A stretch of DNA of 64,000 nucleotides from Isoperla grammatica (taxonomy: Eukaryota > Arthropoda > Insecta > Plecoptera > Perlodidae), in contig OX246746.1 of the NCBI GenBank assembly GCA_945910005.1, positions 43,911,690 through 43,975,689 on the forward strand, in the 5' to 3' direction. Both the position numbers and the translations under genes were made by a program. How positions within the stretch are numbered: position 1 is the stretch's first letter; every line of letters begins with the position of its first letter. Of this stretch, positions 13,201 to 25,422 are shown piece by piece. The notes beneath the pieces are model-generated. The model was not told the origin of the DNA. It saw nothing but the letters and a program-made list of their open reading frames with translations, and made no database searches.

Positions 13201-14346
13201 TTCTAAATTTGTGTTTGTCATAAATGCTTGCTAGCAAGGAAGGACACATACAAGCTATGTTAGCTGCAAGTGGCTATGCAATGTAATAGGCACGCATACT
13301 AAGTGAAGCACTCATGGCACATTTATACCTCTGCTGTTTGCCAAAAAAAAACTCATGTCTCACAAATCTCATCTGTACACATTTCAATTTGATTCTCATA
13401 ACACTTCTTATTTATTTTCTTAATCAACTACATGTACATATTATATATTTATATATAAATATATGTTTCACTTTCACTTTCAATATTATAAATATGTTCC
13501 AAGCTTATGCCTGATGTAAATAACTATCTTTTACAAATAAACCAAATAAATATAGGGTACGAGTTATCAATTTAAAATAATATGTAAATAACAGTTTCCA
13601 ATGTATAAGATAAAAATGCTATTAGTAATAAAATATTATTGCAATTATAATAAAGGCAAATGTCATTTATTTGATAAACTGGAACTTATTAATTAACTCT
13701 TTGAATCCTGGAATATTCCTAGTAGATACCATTTATCCTGTTCAGGTATAAAACACAAATATTGTTGTGAACTGTTTCGCTATATTAAATATGTGATGTT
13801 ATGAGGGGATAAAATATATGAACTCTATGTTATCTTTGCAAAGAGAAATAGTAAATAAAATAACATTTTGTTTCATATTTCTAATAAATCCTAAAATTGT
13901 GTTACTGGTAATAATGTGCAATTTTGATATCGAAAGTCTCACCATATTGGAATTGTAGCGATATTGATCTAAATTGAAAATCGTGCATGAACTTTTACTC
14001 GCTTGCTGCAATCTTACAAGAAGGAATTTCAAATGCCAAGGGTTGATGAACTTTCATATAATATGGCTTTCAGACTGAATGTTCCAACTATTCAAAATAC
14101 CACAATACCCAGTTGGTCACCTGGACTCTCATTCCAGTTCATTGGTTGCAACTTGCACCCGGGTTATGGAATAAGTTGCTCAGCGTGCATAAGTGTAAGC
14201 AGTAGATAAGGATCCGAGGATCGGCATACGACTACTTACGTTGGGGCTAGTACAGTAAGTTAGCAAATACTGCTACCCAATGCTGCAATGCACAATTGCA
14301 GATGCACATAAAACTATTTACTGTAATGATGTGAACTAGACCGTCA
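10239..14346. other. AT-rich intergenic DNA
   Basis: This is about 4.1 kb without a supportable gene. Short open frames here lack splice signals and family resemblance. It separates AGAP (+) from RSU1 (-). Confidence 0.5.
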
Positions 14347-14970
14347 ACTAAAGCGTTCAGCATTTACTCGAATTATGCGGAATGTCTCCCCCTCTTACCC
14401 CCACCAGAGTTCGTGCACTGGCGAAGAGAGGCAGTGAACGATCCAATCTCTATAATAGACCGTCGAGCTGTCAACAGTCACCCAGCTAAATAAACCATCT
14501 TTCAATACAAATAAACTCTGTTATTTTAATTACAGTAAATGTTATTCTATCATTAATTATTTTACTTGAGTTGATATTTTCAGGAAAAAACAATGTAAAT
14601 AAGAATTTGAAAGAAAAAATAGGCTGATTTACAATAAACAAAGTTAGAGTGGAGATGTTAGCAACATAAATGCTCGTAGAACTTTGCTTATTTTAAATCA
14701 ACCTATTTTTTTCGTTCAAATTCGTATTTATACCGTTTTCCCTGAAAATATCAACTCAAGTAAAATAATTAATGATATAATAATATATAATGTAATAAGA
14801 ACAATGGAATTTATTTGTATTGAAAGATGGTTTATTTAACTGGATGATTGTTGACAGCTCAACAGTCAATTATAGAGGTTAGATTTTTCACTGCCTCTCT
14901 TCGCCTGTGCACGGACGCGGTGGGGGTAAGAGGGGGAGACACTCCGGATAACTCGGGTGAACGCTTTAGT
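14347..14970. mobile_element. Foldback element with arms of about 290 bp
   Basis: The ends ACTAAAGCGTTC and GAACGCTTTAGT are inverted copies. The arms (about 14347-14640 and 14685-14970) match along their length, including the GTCTCCCCCTCTTACCCCCA segment and its inverse near 14920-14945. The spacer is about 45 bp. No coding content and no clear target-site duplication are seen. Confidence 0.85.
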
Positions 14971-16403
14971 AGTCCTCATGACTGAGGAAAACATCTGGGA
15001 ACCCTTCAGTCAGGATTGTCAGTAAAGGAATCAGACTGGTGGCCTTGTGTGCAGCAATGAGCCATCTTTGTATCAGCTGTTAGATAAACTGGTCCAAAAG
15101 TAGTAGTACTAACTTCTACGTATGCTTGATACATAGGCCTGAAATGCCTTGATGTGATGAGCTTTTCCTACCAGAATATTTTTTTTTTTTTCCCTACCAG
15201 AATAATCTGATTGTTACCATTAAAGACCAGATTCAAGAAAAATAAAATTGGCTTCAGCTAGGGATAGCCAATTGCCAATTGGTAGTTATGCAGAGGCCCG
15301 ACCAAGTTTTCTAAGCCTTGCGGTGAACACTGGGAATTAGCTCTACCAATACTCTTTGATCTTTCCTTCCCAAATGTATTGTAGCTTTTTTAAATGTACA
15401 TCCTATTAAGCTATAAAAGTGATCGTTAGCCACAAACTCAATCATCAAGTGAAATGAAATACAATTAAGTTTTAACTGTAATGATACATTCTATCCTACA
15501 CCAGAGTACCGGTAATAAGTTTCCCTTGAAAAGGGCAGCATAGCAGCCAATTGCAAGTATACTTGATGATGAGCTCAATTTACTAAAACTTTTAACTAAA
15601 AATATGTGTAAATGGGAATTGGTAGATGTATTTAAATTGAGTTCGACCAGTTTGATGTAATAGTAGTAAGTAATGGTAGCAGTAGTAGTGGTAGTAGTAG
15701 TGCAATGCAAATAGATAAATAACAATGCTACCAAAATACATAATATGTACTTAAAATGTTTTTATTATTATATAAAAGTAAAATTACATGTTTTTTTTTT
15801 AGACACATGTACTTCGAGGTGAAAAAACAATATTTTGATTTTCTTATCGAGCATTTAGTGGACTACCATTATGTTTTTTCCTGTATAGTATACTAATATA
15901 GTAACTGGCTACAGGTCCTAGTTAGCACTGTTTCTGCTATACATAGGCCTACATCTATATGAATTGAATGGATTGGATATCACTAGTTCAGACATTTTTT
16001 CAAAGAAAAATAAGAAATACTTAACAGATTCTCAATTGCCATTGGCAAAAACAAACCATGGGTTGAGTGGATTAGGACCAAACTCAAACTTCATAATAAA
16101 AAGCATTAAATGACTGTTAGTGGGTGTTAATATTATTACTAGTAGGCCTATTATTATTTGTTAGGCCCTTAAGACTGAACTTTATTATTGGATAACGCAA
16201 ATATTTGTTTCGATAACTCAACATTGTGGATGGAGCACCTAAGTGTTCATTCCCAAAAATAGTTATTTGAAGAACTATAAAACTATTTTTTTAGTGGGCA
16301 AAATGTCAAGAACTGCACTATACGTATACTATGTGAAATCAACTAGGTGTACTACTAGCATGTAATGCTACTTTTACACACCTTTATCTTTAGAAATCAA
16401 AAT
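14971..16403. other. Intergenic, short TAG-rich tract only
   Basis: A degenerate (TAG)n tract lies near 15659-15702. I see nothing else. Confidence 0.4.
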
Positions 16404-16806
16404 ACTTAGTTAGGGTGTGCGAGGCTTCGAAACTATCGAATCCTTTAATATTCGAATTTGATTTGTCACTCGAATCCAAAAATCTTAACCTTTCGAAGTA
16501 TTCGAATCCGGCGCCAAACAAGACTGCAACCGAGAAACTCACAATTATATCGACCTATCACGCAACCAAAACTCGCAGTTATATCGATTGGTTGGTTACC
16601 GAACAACGTATCATGTGACTAACGTGGCCGCCATCTACATGACGAGAACTAAGTACGTATTGTTCTTCATTTTGTTGATGTATAAGTCTATTATAATTAA
16701 TTGGGTTTGGTGGGTTAAAACATATGTGGATTTCGATTCACGGATATTCTTCCTCAGGATTCGAGATTCGGATTCAAAATCAAAAAGTTGGATTTGCACA
16801 CCCCTA
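16404..16806. mobile_element. hAT-type MITE, about 400 bp
   Basis: Near the left end is TAGGGTGTGCGAGGCTTCGA (16411). The right end is TTTGCACACCCCTA (16793-16806). The flanks CAAAATAC and AAAAATAC agree at 7 of 8 bases if the element starts at 16406. The interior is rich in ATTCGAAT-type motifs on both sides. It is related to the element at 4155-7128. Confidence 0.7.
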
Positions 16807-17718
16807 AAAAATACAGTTAAATGCCATTTACAATATAGGCCAAGGCCTACCTACATTCATTTAAACAGAAATAGCATAATTGATGAACAAGATGTGGCTT
16901 TTTTTACAAAAATATGTATCTGATAAAAATTTACAAGGGATATAGTACTGAGATTCCAGTATAACAGTATTGTTAGGTACATTGTGAGTCCAGGTCATCC
17001 CTGTTTTGACAAGAACTACACGAGCATACTTACATATCTACATAAATATTACACAATCAAGTTAAATGTACGAGATATTAGCAAAACAGATTCTGATAGG
17101 CATAAAGTTACAAAAATAGACTTAGTAGAGTAGTAGTAGTAGACTTAACTGTTACAACTAAAGGCTAGTTATTAAGTCAAGCGGTTGTAAGTCACAAAAC
17201 AGAAGTGTAGCTAGGTACATTTCTTCTGCTCTTAGTCATGTTTATGTTAGTACTAACTACTAATAATACAAACTTGTTTAGTAAAATACAATATTACACA
17301 TTCCTGGTTTCAAGTTTGAAACCTGAAACATAGTAATGACACATGGCCTCGAGTGGCTCCAGCCTAGCACAATAATGGCTGAGCAAGAGATCCAATCAAA
17401 ACAAATCCTCCTAAAATTAAGCACTAAATAATAGTCTATGAAAAAAGCTTGTGATTTTGGCAGGTACTGATCAACAGAAAATGGGATCAAGTAAATTTAA
17501 AACTGTTTCATGCCAAATGAAAAGAATATTTTTTTATAGTATCAGACGCGTATGCACACCTGTTGAATAAGACTATGAGGTAGGCCTATACATTACATAC
17601 AGAAGAGAAGAGAGTTCAGTTTTACGGTGGTCAAACTAACCCAACCAGAGGCAGAAAACTCATATGTATACAAGCGGAGGAAAGATTTGCAATGAAAGGA
17701 TCTTTCTTGATTGGTAAT
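16807..17718 (-). other. Probable RSU1 3' UTR and downstream DNA
   Basis: This region lies immediately downstream of the RSU1 stop codon on the - strand. I could not choose a poly(A) signal with confidence. Confidence 0.4.
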
Positions 17719-17812
17719 CTAGCTCTGCTGACGAGCACGGGATATCTTCTTGCTCTTGTCGTTAGTCTTTGGAGGAGGGGGACCCTTAGCAGCAACATGA
17801 CGCCCATACAAG
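17719..17812 (-). CDS. RSU1: RSU1 coding exon 8 (C terminus and stop)
   Basis: The acceptor TGTTTCAG is followed by 1 nt completing Phe, then LYGRHVAAKGPPPPKTNDKS, a lysine-rich end and TAG at 17719-17721. The LYGRH and DKSKKISR blocks are characteristic of RSU1 C termini. It is separated from exon 7 by about 19.4 kb of intron. Confidence 0.95.
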
Positions 17813-20800
17813 CTGAAACATGATGATTAAATGTCAGCAGGGTCGCTACAATAATGAATTAATAATGAATTTAGGAGGCTCGTTGGTCCAGTGGTTAGCA
17901 TCCCTGCTACCAATGCAGAAGGTCCCGGGTTCAAATCCCGCTTCAGGCACAAGTTTTTAAACTTCTAATGTGGATTCAATTCCATTACTTCTTGGCTTAG
18001 GAATAAGTAAACGGTGACTTTGGAGCCGTCCTAGCAACGAAGCACTCAATTAATTCAAAGTTGTTCTGAATCAGCCTTGTTGATTCTGGCATTTGTCCGC
18101 AGGTGTTCGCACTGTCCAATCACTGATTCATATGTTTCGTATTTGAAATATCGATCTTTGATTGGTTATCGCTCACTCGTCGATGGTGTTCGAAGCTTAC
18201 AGGGTTGGTTTAGTCAATTTAAATTAAAGTCCCCCACTGCAAATCAGTTTTAAAAGTTACTGGGTGGGTATACTCTAAATGTGAATTTATTTATTTAATG
18301 AGTTTGTTACCAGTACTTATTCACCATAAAAACAGATTAACAATTTTTTCAAGTCCTTTTCATTTTACATGTCACTGAAATTGTAAATGTATTAAATCTA
18401 GGTGTACATGATTACATGATTTGTAGTGGTGTAGAACGATATCAATTATTCGATATGATATAGATATCGTTAGTGAATTGAGCCTACTTTACATATCAAA
18501 AATATCGCGCGATATCGAAAAACAACAAATTCAATATTTCATCAATGTCTGCAGTACGCAATCCTGCAGTATGTTTATGGACTCGCTTGAAAATTCGCCG
18601 CTCATTGCGCATAATATGAGCTCGTGCATTTCCAGTACATGTTTTGACGTTACCGATGTTGGCAGGACGGGACTCTGCAGTACGTTCATAGGGTCGTTTA
18701 CGATCGGACTGTCCCAAGTTTGCCAAGGTAGTAGTACTACTAAAGTACTACTACTTTACTGACCTTGGCTCGTGCGTATGCAGAGAGGGTAGGCCATACC
18801 ACCGACCGCCCCGCCTTGCTTGGCTCATGCGACGTTGTTCAAACCATCGTTTTCCCACAAATATAGTTTATAGGCCTAGCTTATTTCAAGTAGTTCTGAC
18901 GAAAGTGCGATGTAAACAATAATGTGTTTATTTTTATTCCATACTTCGTTCCTCGTCGCATCGTATTTCCGCATCAGTCACTTTATTTTTTCAGTCAAAC
19001 ATGTTTCAGCATCCGCTATGTAAGTGTTTTTTGGAAGCGACTGTACGTGAGCCCTCTGCGCCTCTGTCACCGGGAGGCTGGAGCAGGCTGTCAGCTCATC
19101 GCCCACGACTGAGTCAGCCTCAGAGCCCGTGCCAATCATTTGACCGTTAGTCACGGTGACGTAGTCATTGCTGATAATGGCGGCTCGGACCATAAAAACG
19201 TTTCCAAAAAGGCTCGCTCCATGGATACCCACGGGAGAAAAAATTTCGATATCGCGATATCGATATAGCTACTAAGATTTGTATTCTTGGGAAATCTGTG
19301 TTCAGCCATGATTTACATGATTTTGTAATAGTTTGCACAAAATGCTCAATGTAGGCTATTCAAAATATACTTTTAAACATGTTTTTTTTTTCTAGACTAA
19401 AACTAAACATGTATTGGCCTATATATTTGGGTGGCTCGTTGGTCCAGTGGTTAGCATCTCTGCTTTCAATGCAGAAGGTCTCGGGTTCAAATCCCGGTTC
19501 AGGCAGAAGTTTTTTTAACTTCTAATATGGATTCAGTTCCATTACTTCTTGTCTTAGGAATAAGTAAACGGTGACTTTGGAGCCGTCCTAGCAACAAGGC
19601 ACTCAATAAATTCAGTTGTTCTGAATTGGCCTTGTTGATTCTGACATTTGTTTGCAGGTGTTCGCACTGTCCAATCACTGATTCATATGTTTCGTATTTG
19701 AAATATCGATCTTTGATTGGTTATCGCTCACTCGTCAATGGTGTTTGGAGCCTACAGGGTTGGTTTAGTCGCTTTAAAATTAAAGTCCCCCACTGCAAAT
19801 CAGTTTCGTTACTGAGTGGGTAGACCCTAAATGTGAATTTATTTATTTTATTCAATTAATACTAAATAGTAAATACGTATTAAAAATTAAGTAAAGCTTA
19901 TCACCATGATGATCCACAAATTGACAAAAAAGAAAACAGCCACTAAAAACAAAATATGGAATAATTTTCAGCACCAGTTGACTGATTTTGGGCAATACAA
20001 GAAAAAAAATGCAAGTTTTACTTAATACAAACTCCTGCCTGTTTATAGCTATTTCTTAGATTACCAAAAGAAAATATATCAGCAGTTGAGAATGTTAAAA
20101 AATTAAGCGCCGAGTGTTATGAGATGATCAAACAGCTTAGGCCTACCTTAGTGAGATAACAAACTTGAGAGATGTAAGTAAGATTGAGAAGATAAAACAC
20201 AAACTAGATGTTGCTGCAAAGTATTGATCACTCACAAGAAGGGGGCCACTTTCCTCCGACTGATCAAACGACAAACGTTTTGTCCAAATTAGGGTTGTCG
20301 TTCCCTATAAAAATCGTGATCGATAATCATATCGACAAATATAGATATTTACAAGGGACAATCGATATTAAACATATTAAGTCCATGGTTTGTTTCTCGG
20401 TTCAGGTTTTTGTGTGGCTCCTTGGTTTACAATATTTTCCATATCAACTACCACAGTGGCAAATTTTGGGTTCAATCGCGGCTGGTTTATTGCTATCTTT
20501 GTTCGAGGTTGTAAACTTCACTTACGTTGACAGGTTCTCTTCTCCAAACAACAAGAAGGGTGGATCCTTAGCATCCAAAAACAAAAGACCTTCGTTTATT
20601 TTGTCCTCAAATGAATAACCTAAAATCTAAATTAGCATCAAGTACCAAATTTGCGAAATTGCTAAAGTTAATAAGTATAACTAATAATTGTGTTTAATTG
20701 TTGATAGGCCTACAGTGGGGATAGTAAGGTATGTTTTGCGCTTTTGTTGGAGGCTAATATGGTTTGGAGCTGCCTGTACTACAAGGGATGGCGAGTACTT

Positions 20801-21243
20801 TGCGAAAGAAAGGTATTGATTGACATTTATGGTATCTAATAACACCAACAACTACTTTTGAGGTTTGATTTTACAACTGTATAGGTTGAGATGGAAAATC
20901 CTGTAGTGGGTTTATTCCTGCTTCCAATGCAGAAGGTCCAGGGTTTGATTCCTTGTTCCGAGATGGGGTTTGTCAACTTTAGAACTTGACTAAATAATCT
21001 ACCTAGGCCGTTGATACTGGTGTACATGTAAATACTCGACTATGGAGCTGTCATAGCAACGAAACATATAATAAATGTCCGCCCACTGAAAATCAGTTCT
21101 TGCAACTGAGTGCAAATGACTGTAAATACAAATTTATTTATTTAATTAAAATGCACTTGGTAGAAGTGACTTGGAGAAAGTGAGAATTTTGAAAGGTTTG
21201 TTTTGAAGTAAAAATAATTCTCCTAACTGGTTCTCAAACCAGT

Positions 21244-21287
<44 letters not shown>

Positions 21288-21509
21288 AATGAAATAAAAT
21301 TATAACTTGAACGGGATGTTTCGCCGCGTCGTGGGTGATAAGGTGGCTTACCTCGACGTTTCGTCCCTTCTGTGAGGGACATCTTCAGGAGTGCCTAGCG
21401 CGTTCCCTAAGTCGACCACTCCGCCTTATCACCCACGACGCGGCGAAACATCCCGTTCAAGTTATAATTTTATTTCATTATTACCGGGCCGCGAAAGTTT
21501 AAAATGTGA

Positions 21510-21575
<66 letters not shown>

Positions 21576-24500
21576 CTTTATTCAATAGAACGTATGGCAT
21601 TTATTTACACATCCCTATTAAGTGGCTGACCATAATATATCTTATTCGTAATTACGACTTGACATGGCAGATTAGTACCGTAGGCCTACTTGAGTTTGAT
21701 AATAAAATGCTTTAGATGAATTTGTAGCAATTACTAGGCCTAAATTACGTGTTTCAGCCTGATTTCACACTTTTTATCATTCATTCGAGTCGATATTTGC
21801 AAATAGTTGATAGCTATATCATTGGGTTTAAAATATAGGCAGAGTCCCAGCCGCTACCAGTTTGAATCTGCGCGCCCATCGGGATACCACCGCTAGATGT
21901 CGTTGATCGGCGCACTGATTGTTTCTCCCTCTGCAGTTGGTATAGGTTACTAGCTCGCGAGGCCGGCCTCTTCTGCTCCGTCAATAAGTTGACACTAGCG
22001 CTCAGCGCGGGGGTATAGTGAACTACTTCAATACGCTACTACGCGCACAATTTGAAAACTGTTGGTTTTACGACGGGATTTATCATAATACTATTTGATG
22101 TATGAAGGATGCGCAGCGCGGAGAATAATTTAAAATACATCGAAAGTGAGCAGTGAACACAAATTGAATTAATATAGACACTGGGTTGATTTCGTATTGA
22201 TGTTTTTATACCGTTATTGCTTTAAAACTGAGGTAAAATAGTACTGGGTGATATGTACAAAAAATGAAATCTTCGTGATGTTAGATAAACATAATATTTA
22301 GTTTAAGAGTTCAGCTTTTGAGTAGCAAGGTAATTTCCAATCCCCATCATGTTTTTCCAACCTTGTTTTAACGTAGTTTTGTTTTGTGTTTGTGACACAA
22401 CACGGATTTTTTAAATTATTTCTTTAAATTTTAAACCGCACGCATTAGATAAGGGCGTGCTGTAATATACGAGTACTGAGTGACGGAAGTCATGCACGAG
22501 TATTTTGTTGTTGTGCCCACAAAATAAGCGATTTATATCACCCACTTACTTCCTACAATTTCTCCCTTCAATCACCAACATTAAAAACAATTAACAACAC
22601 TGTAACACTAAAATTACATACTTTTACATATTTCGTATTTCTCGGCATATATTTGTTTGACACACTTTTCCTCACTTATGAAGAAAATTGTGTATACTGT
22701 TTCCATCCACTTGACAAAGAGTTCCAATGTGCCTGTTCAATCCCCAATACGTTTGGTGTTTTCAGTACTACACTAATAATACAAATAAATATATCTACAA
22801 GAAGATAGCCTACAAGTAATGCCGATAAGCTTGGATCGGGATGTTGTACGTACACGTTATGGACCTACTTAATTGTATGCGTTCTGATACTACTATATTA
22901 CATTTTATTCTTGTAAAGACTTTAAGTTAATCAATAAAACAAGACGAAATTAAAAATAATTGAGATCATATCTTTGGATAAGGCCAGTGTTTCCCAAACT
23001 GTGACCCACGAGCTTATTTCTAATGGTTCGCAAAAATATTTTGAACAGCGAGCATTTTGAAATTGTTTTTATTTAAACGTAGATCGAAAAAAGAGATACA
23101 GGATAAGACGAATACATGTAATAAGTGTATACAAATTCAGGAATCGAGAATTGCGCCTTTCACAGCAGGGACATTATGGCAGGGATGCCGACTAACTTGA
23201 GAGCATTCAGACTAGTTCTCTATCAAGCGTTTTCAAAGCCACGCACTCGAAGGGTTATTACCCTGCTTTTCAACAAGTCAACTACCTAAGCAAAGGAAGT
23301 TGAATTTTATTGTATAGGTATCTGTTTGCTTTGGTTGTTTTGCTGATCAGGAAAGAACTAAATCGCGTGGCTAAAAATTAAGATTTTGGTTTGGTTTACG
23401 TGCTATACATGTGGAGTTTTGTGCATTCAATTTCGACGTAAATTATAAATTTAAAAACATATCAGAAGTAATATCTACAAAAAATAAGACCCCCCCCCCC
23501 ATGCTATAAACTATTATTTTGTAACGTTGGCATTGGAGTATGTAAAAGAAAAAACATGCGTGATGAAATAAGCTAGATGCGTAAAATATGGGTCTCCTGT
23601 CATGTTTTAAAGATGGGAATATATGGTAAAAACTATGTTTAATACAAATTTAAGAATATTAAACAAGGCTTGAAAGTAACGACATATGCGACGAATGGCC
23701 AATATGTTGCAATGAACGTCTGCCAAGTGACGGGCACAACAACCCGCCCCTGCCCCTTGCTTGCTATTCGAGCTATTCCAGGAACCATTCAGCATTCTTC
23801 CTAGAAATATTCACGGTTGATTGCCCAGAAAGATTACAGCGCAGAAGACGTGGGCCAAAATAAAACACATCACGCACTGGATGTGGCATTATTATGACGA
23901 ACTAACAACAGCAACAATATTATTTATTTTATAACTACAATTATATACCTACTGTTAGCGTTGAGTGAATATCTGTTATATCTGTTATATCTGGGTATAG
24001 TGTGCAGGAAGTTATTGGATAACAAGTGTGCTCATGATGATAAGTATTCCCCCCACCCCCCGCACAACACACACACACACACTGGCAACAGCATCCGTGC
24101 TTGTGCAATCCACCTCACATCGCTATATTCAAGCTATATTTCATAGTTATTGTGATCGGCTTTGTATTCATAAAATATATATATATATCTTGACCCCGTT
24201 TCCAACATTAATTTATCGGGTAGGGGGGAGTAGCAGAGTACTCCATGTCTTGGGCTAATGTCTTCGTTGCCGGCTAGCCAGGCCTGACACAACCACCTCC
24301 TCAACCTCTTCCTCGATCACTTCTTCCGTTACCAGAGGGCTGTTTAGTAGTTCCCTCCATCTCTCACGGTTTTCCCATAGTCTTTCTGCTTCAACTTCGT
24401 TTTAATACATTAATTAATTAATAGTACATTTATTAATGATTCATTATTATGTCATTTAAATATTCAGAAAATCTAAAAGATCTACGGACTTCGTTGCGAA

Positions 24501-25379
24501 ACATAGTTTGAGGACTTCGATGTCAACTAAGTACGTGGAAGGCTAAGTTTTCGTCTGATCGCTAAAATTCAAGTTATCCCGTCCCATTGTTCACTAGTTA
24601 CCAGGAATAATAGTATGTAGGCTAATCAAAAAATATATTCGATTGGTTAAAACCAACATGTTTATATATTTGTGTTTCGTCTTCCGCGTTGGTCAAGATT
24701 ACAGGTGTGATAACAAAGGTGCCCATCGCGCCCGCGAGGCGGGGGATGGCGTGAGGTAGCGGAAAGAGCGCGGGACCACACATTTATTTATTTATTAACG
24801 TAAGTTCTTACACTTTATATGAGTAAGAACGACTCGTATAGAGTGCCCCAATAGGCGGGAACTCTCTTCAGCCCGCATTACAGAGAACATAAGAACATAA
24901 CAACAATAGATACATAATATAGAGCTGCACTCAATGCTAATTTGACAAATAAGATGAAAAACAATTTCCGTTTGCAAACAGCTTTTGGTGACAAGCTGTT
25001 AGCCGTAAACACATTGCAGAACAATAAGTAAGTAAGTAAGTAAGTATGTATCTTCACAGATAACACTTTTTCCGTGGTGTTGTTATAACCGAAATAAAAT
25101 TCTGCCCCTCATTGTCATTGTCACTCAATAATATACTTGTAACTTTGTTGAAAATGGATACAGGATTTTATAGTGAACTGTTATTTCCCATATCAAATAT
25201 GTATACAATACTCAAAGTATTCCCTAATTGTCAGGGACGCTTGATGGAATGCAGACTCTGCAGCCACTCTCTAGTTGTAAAGCGTAACCTTGGCTTGACC
25301 TATGAACTCATCACTCACTGACGAAGTCGGAATATATTGGGTTCACAGGCTCAAGCCCAAATATAAATATCATACAGAA

Positions 25380-25422
<43 letters not shown>

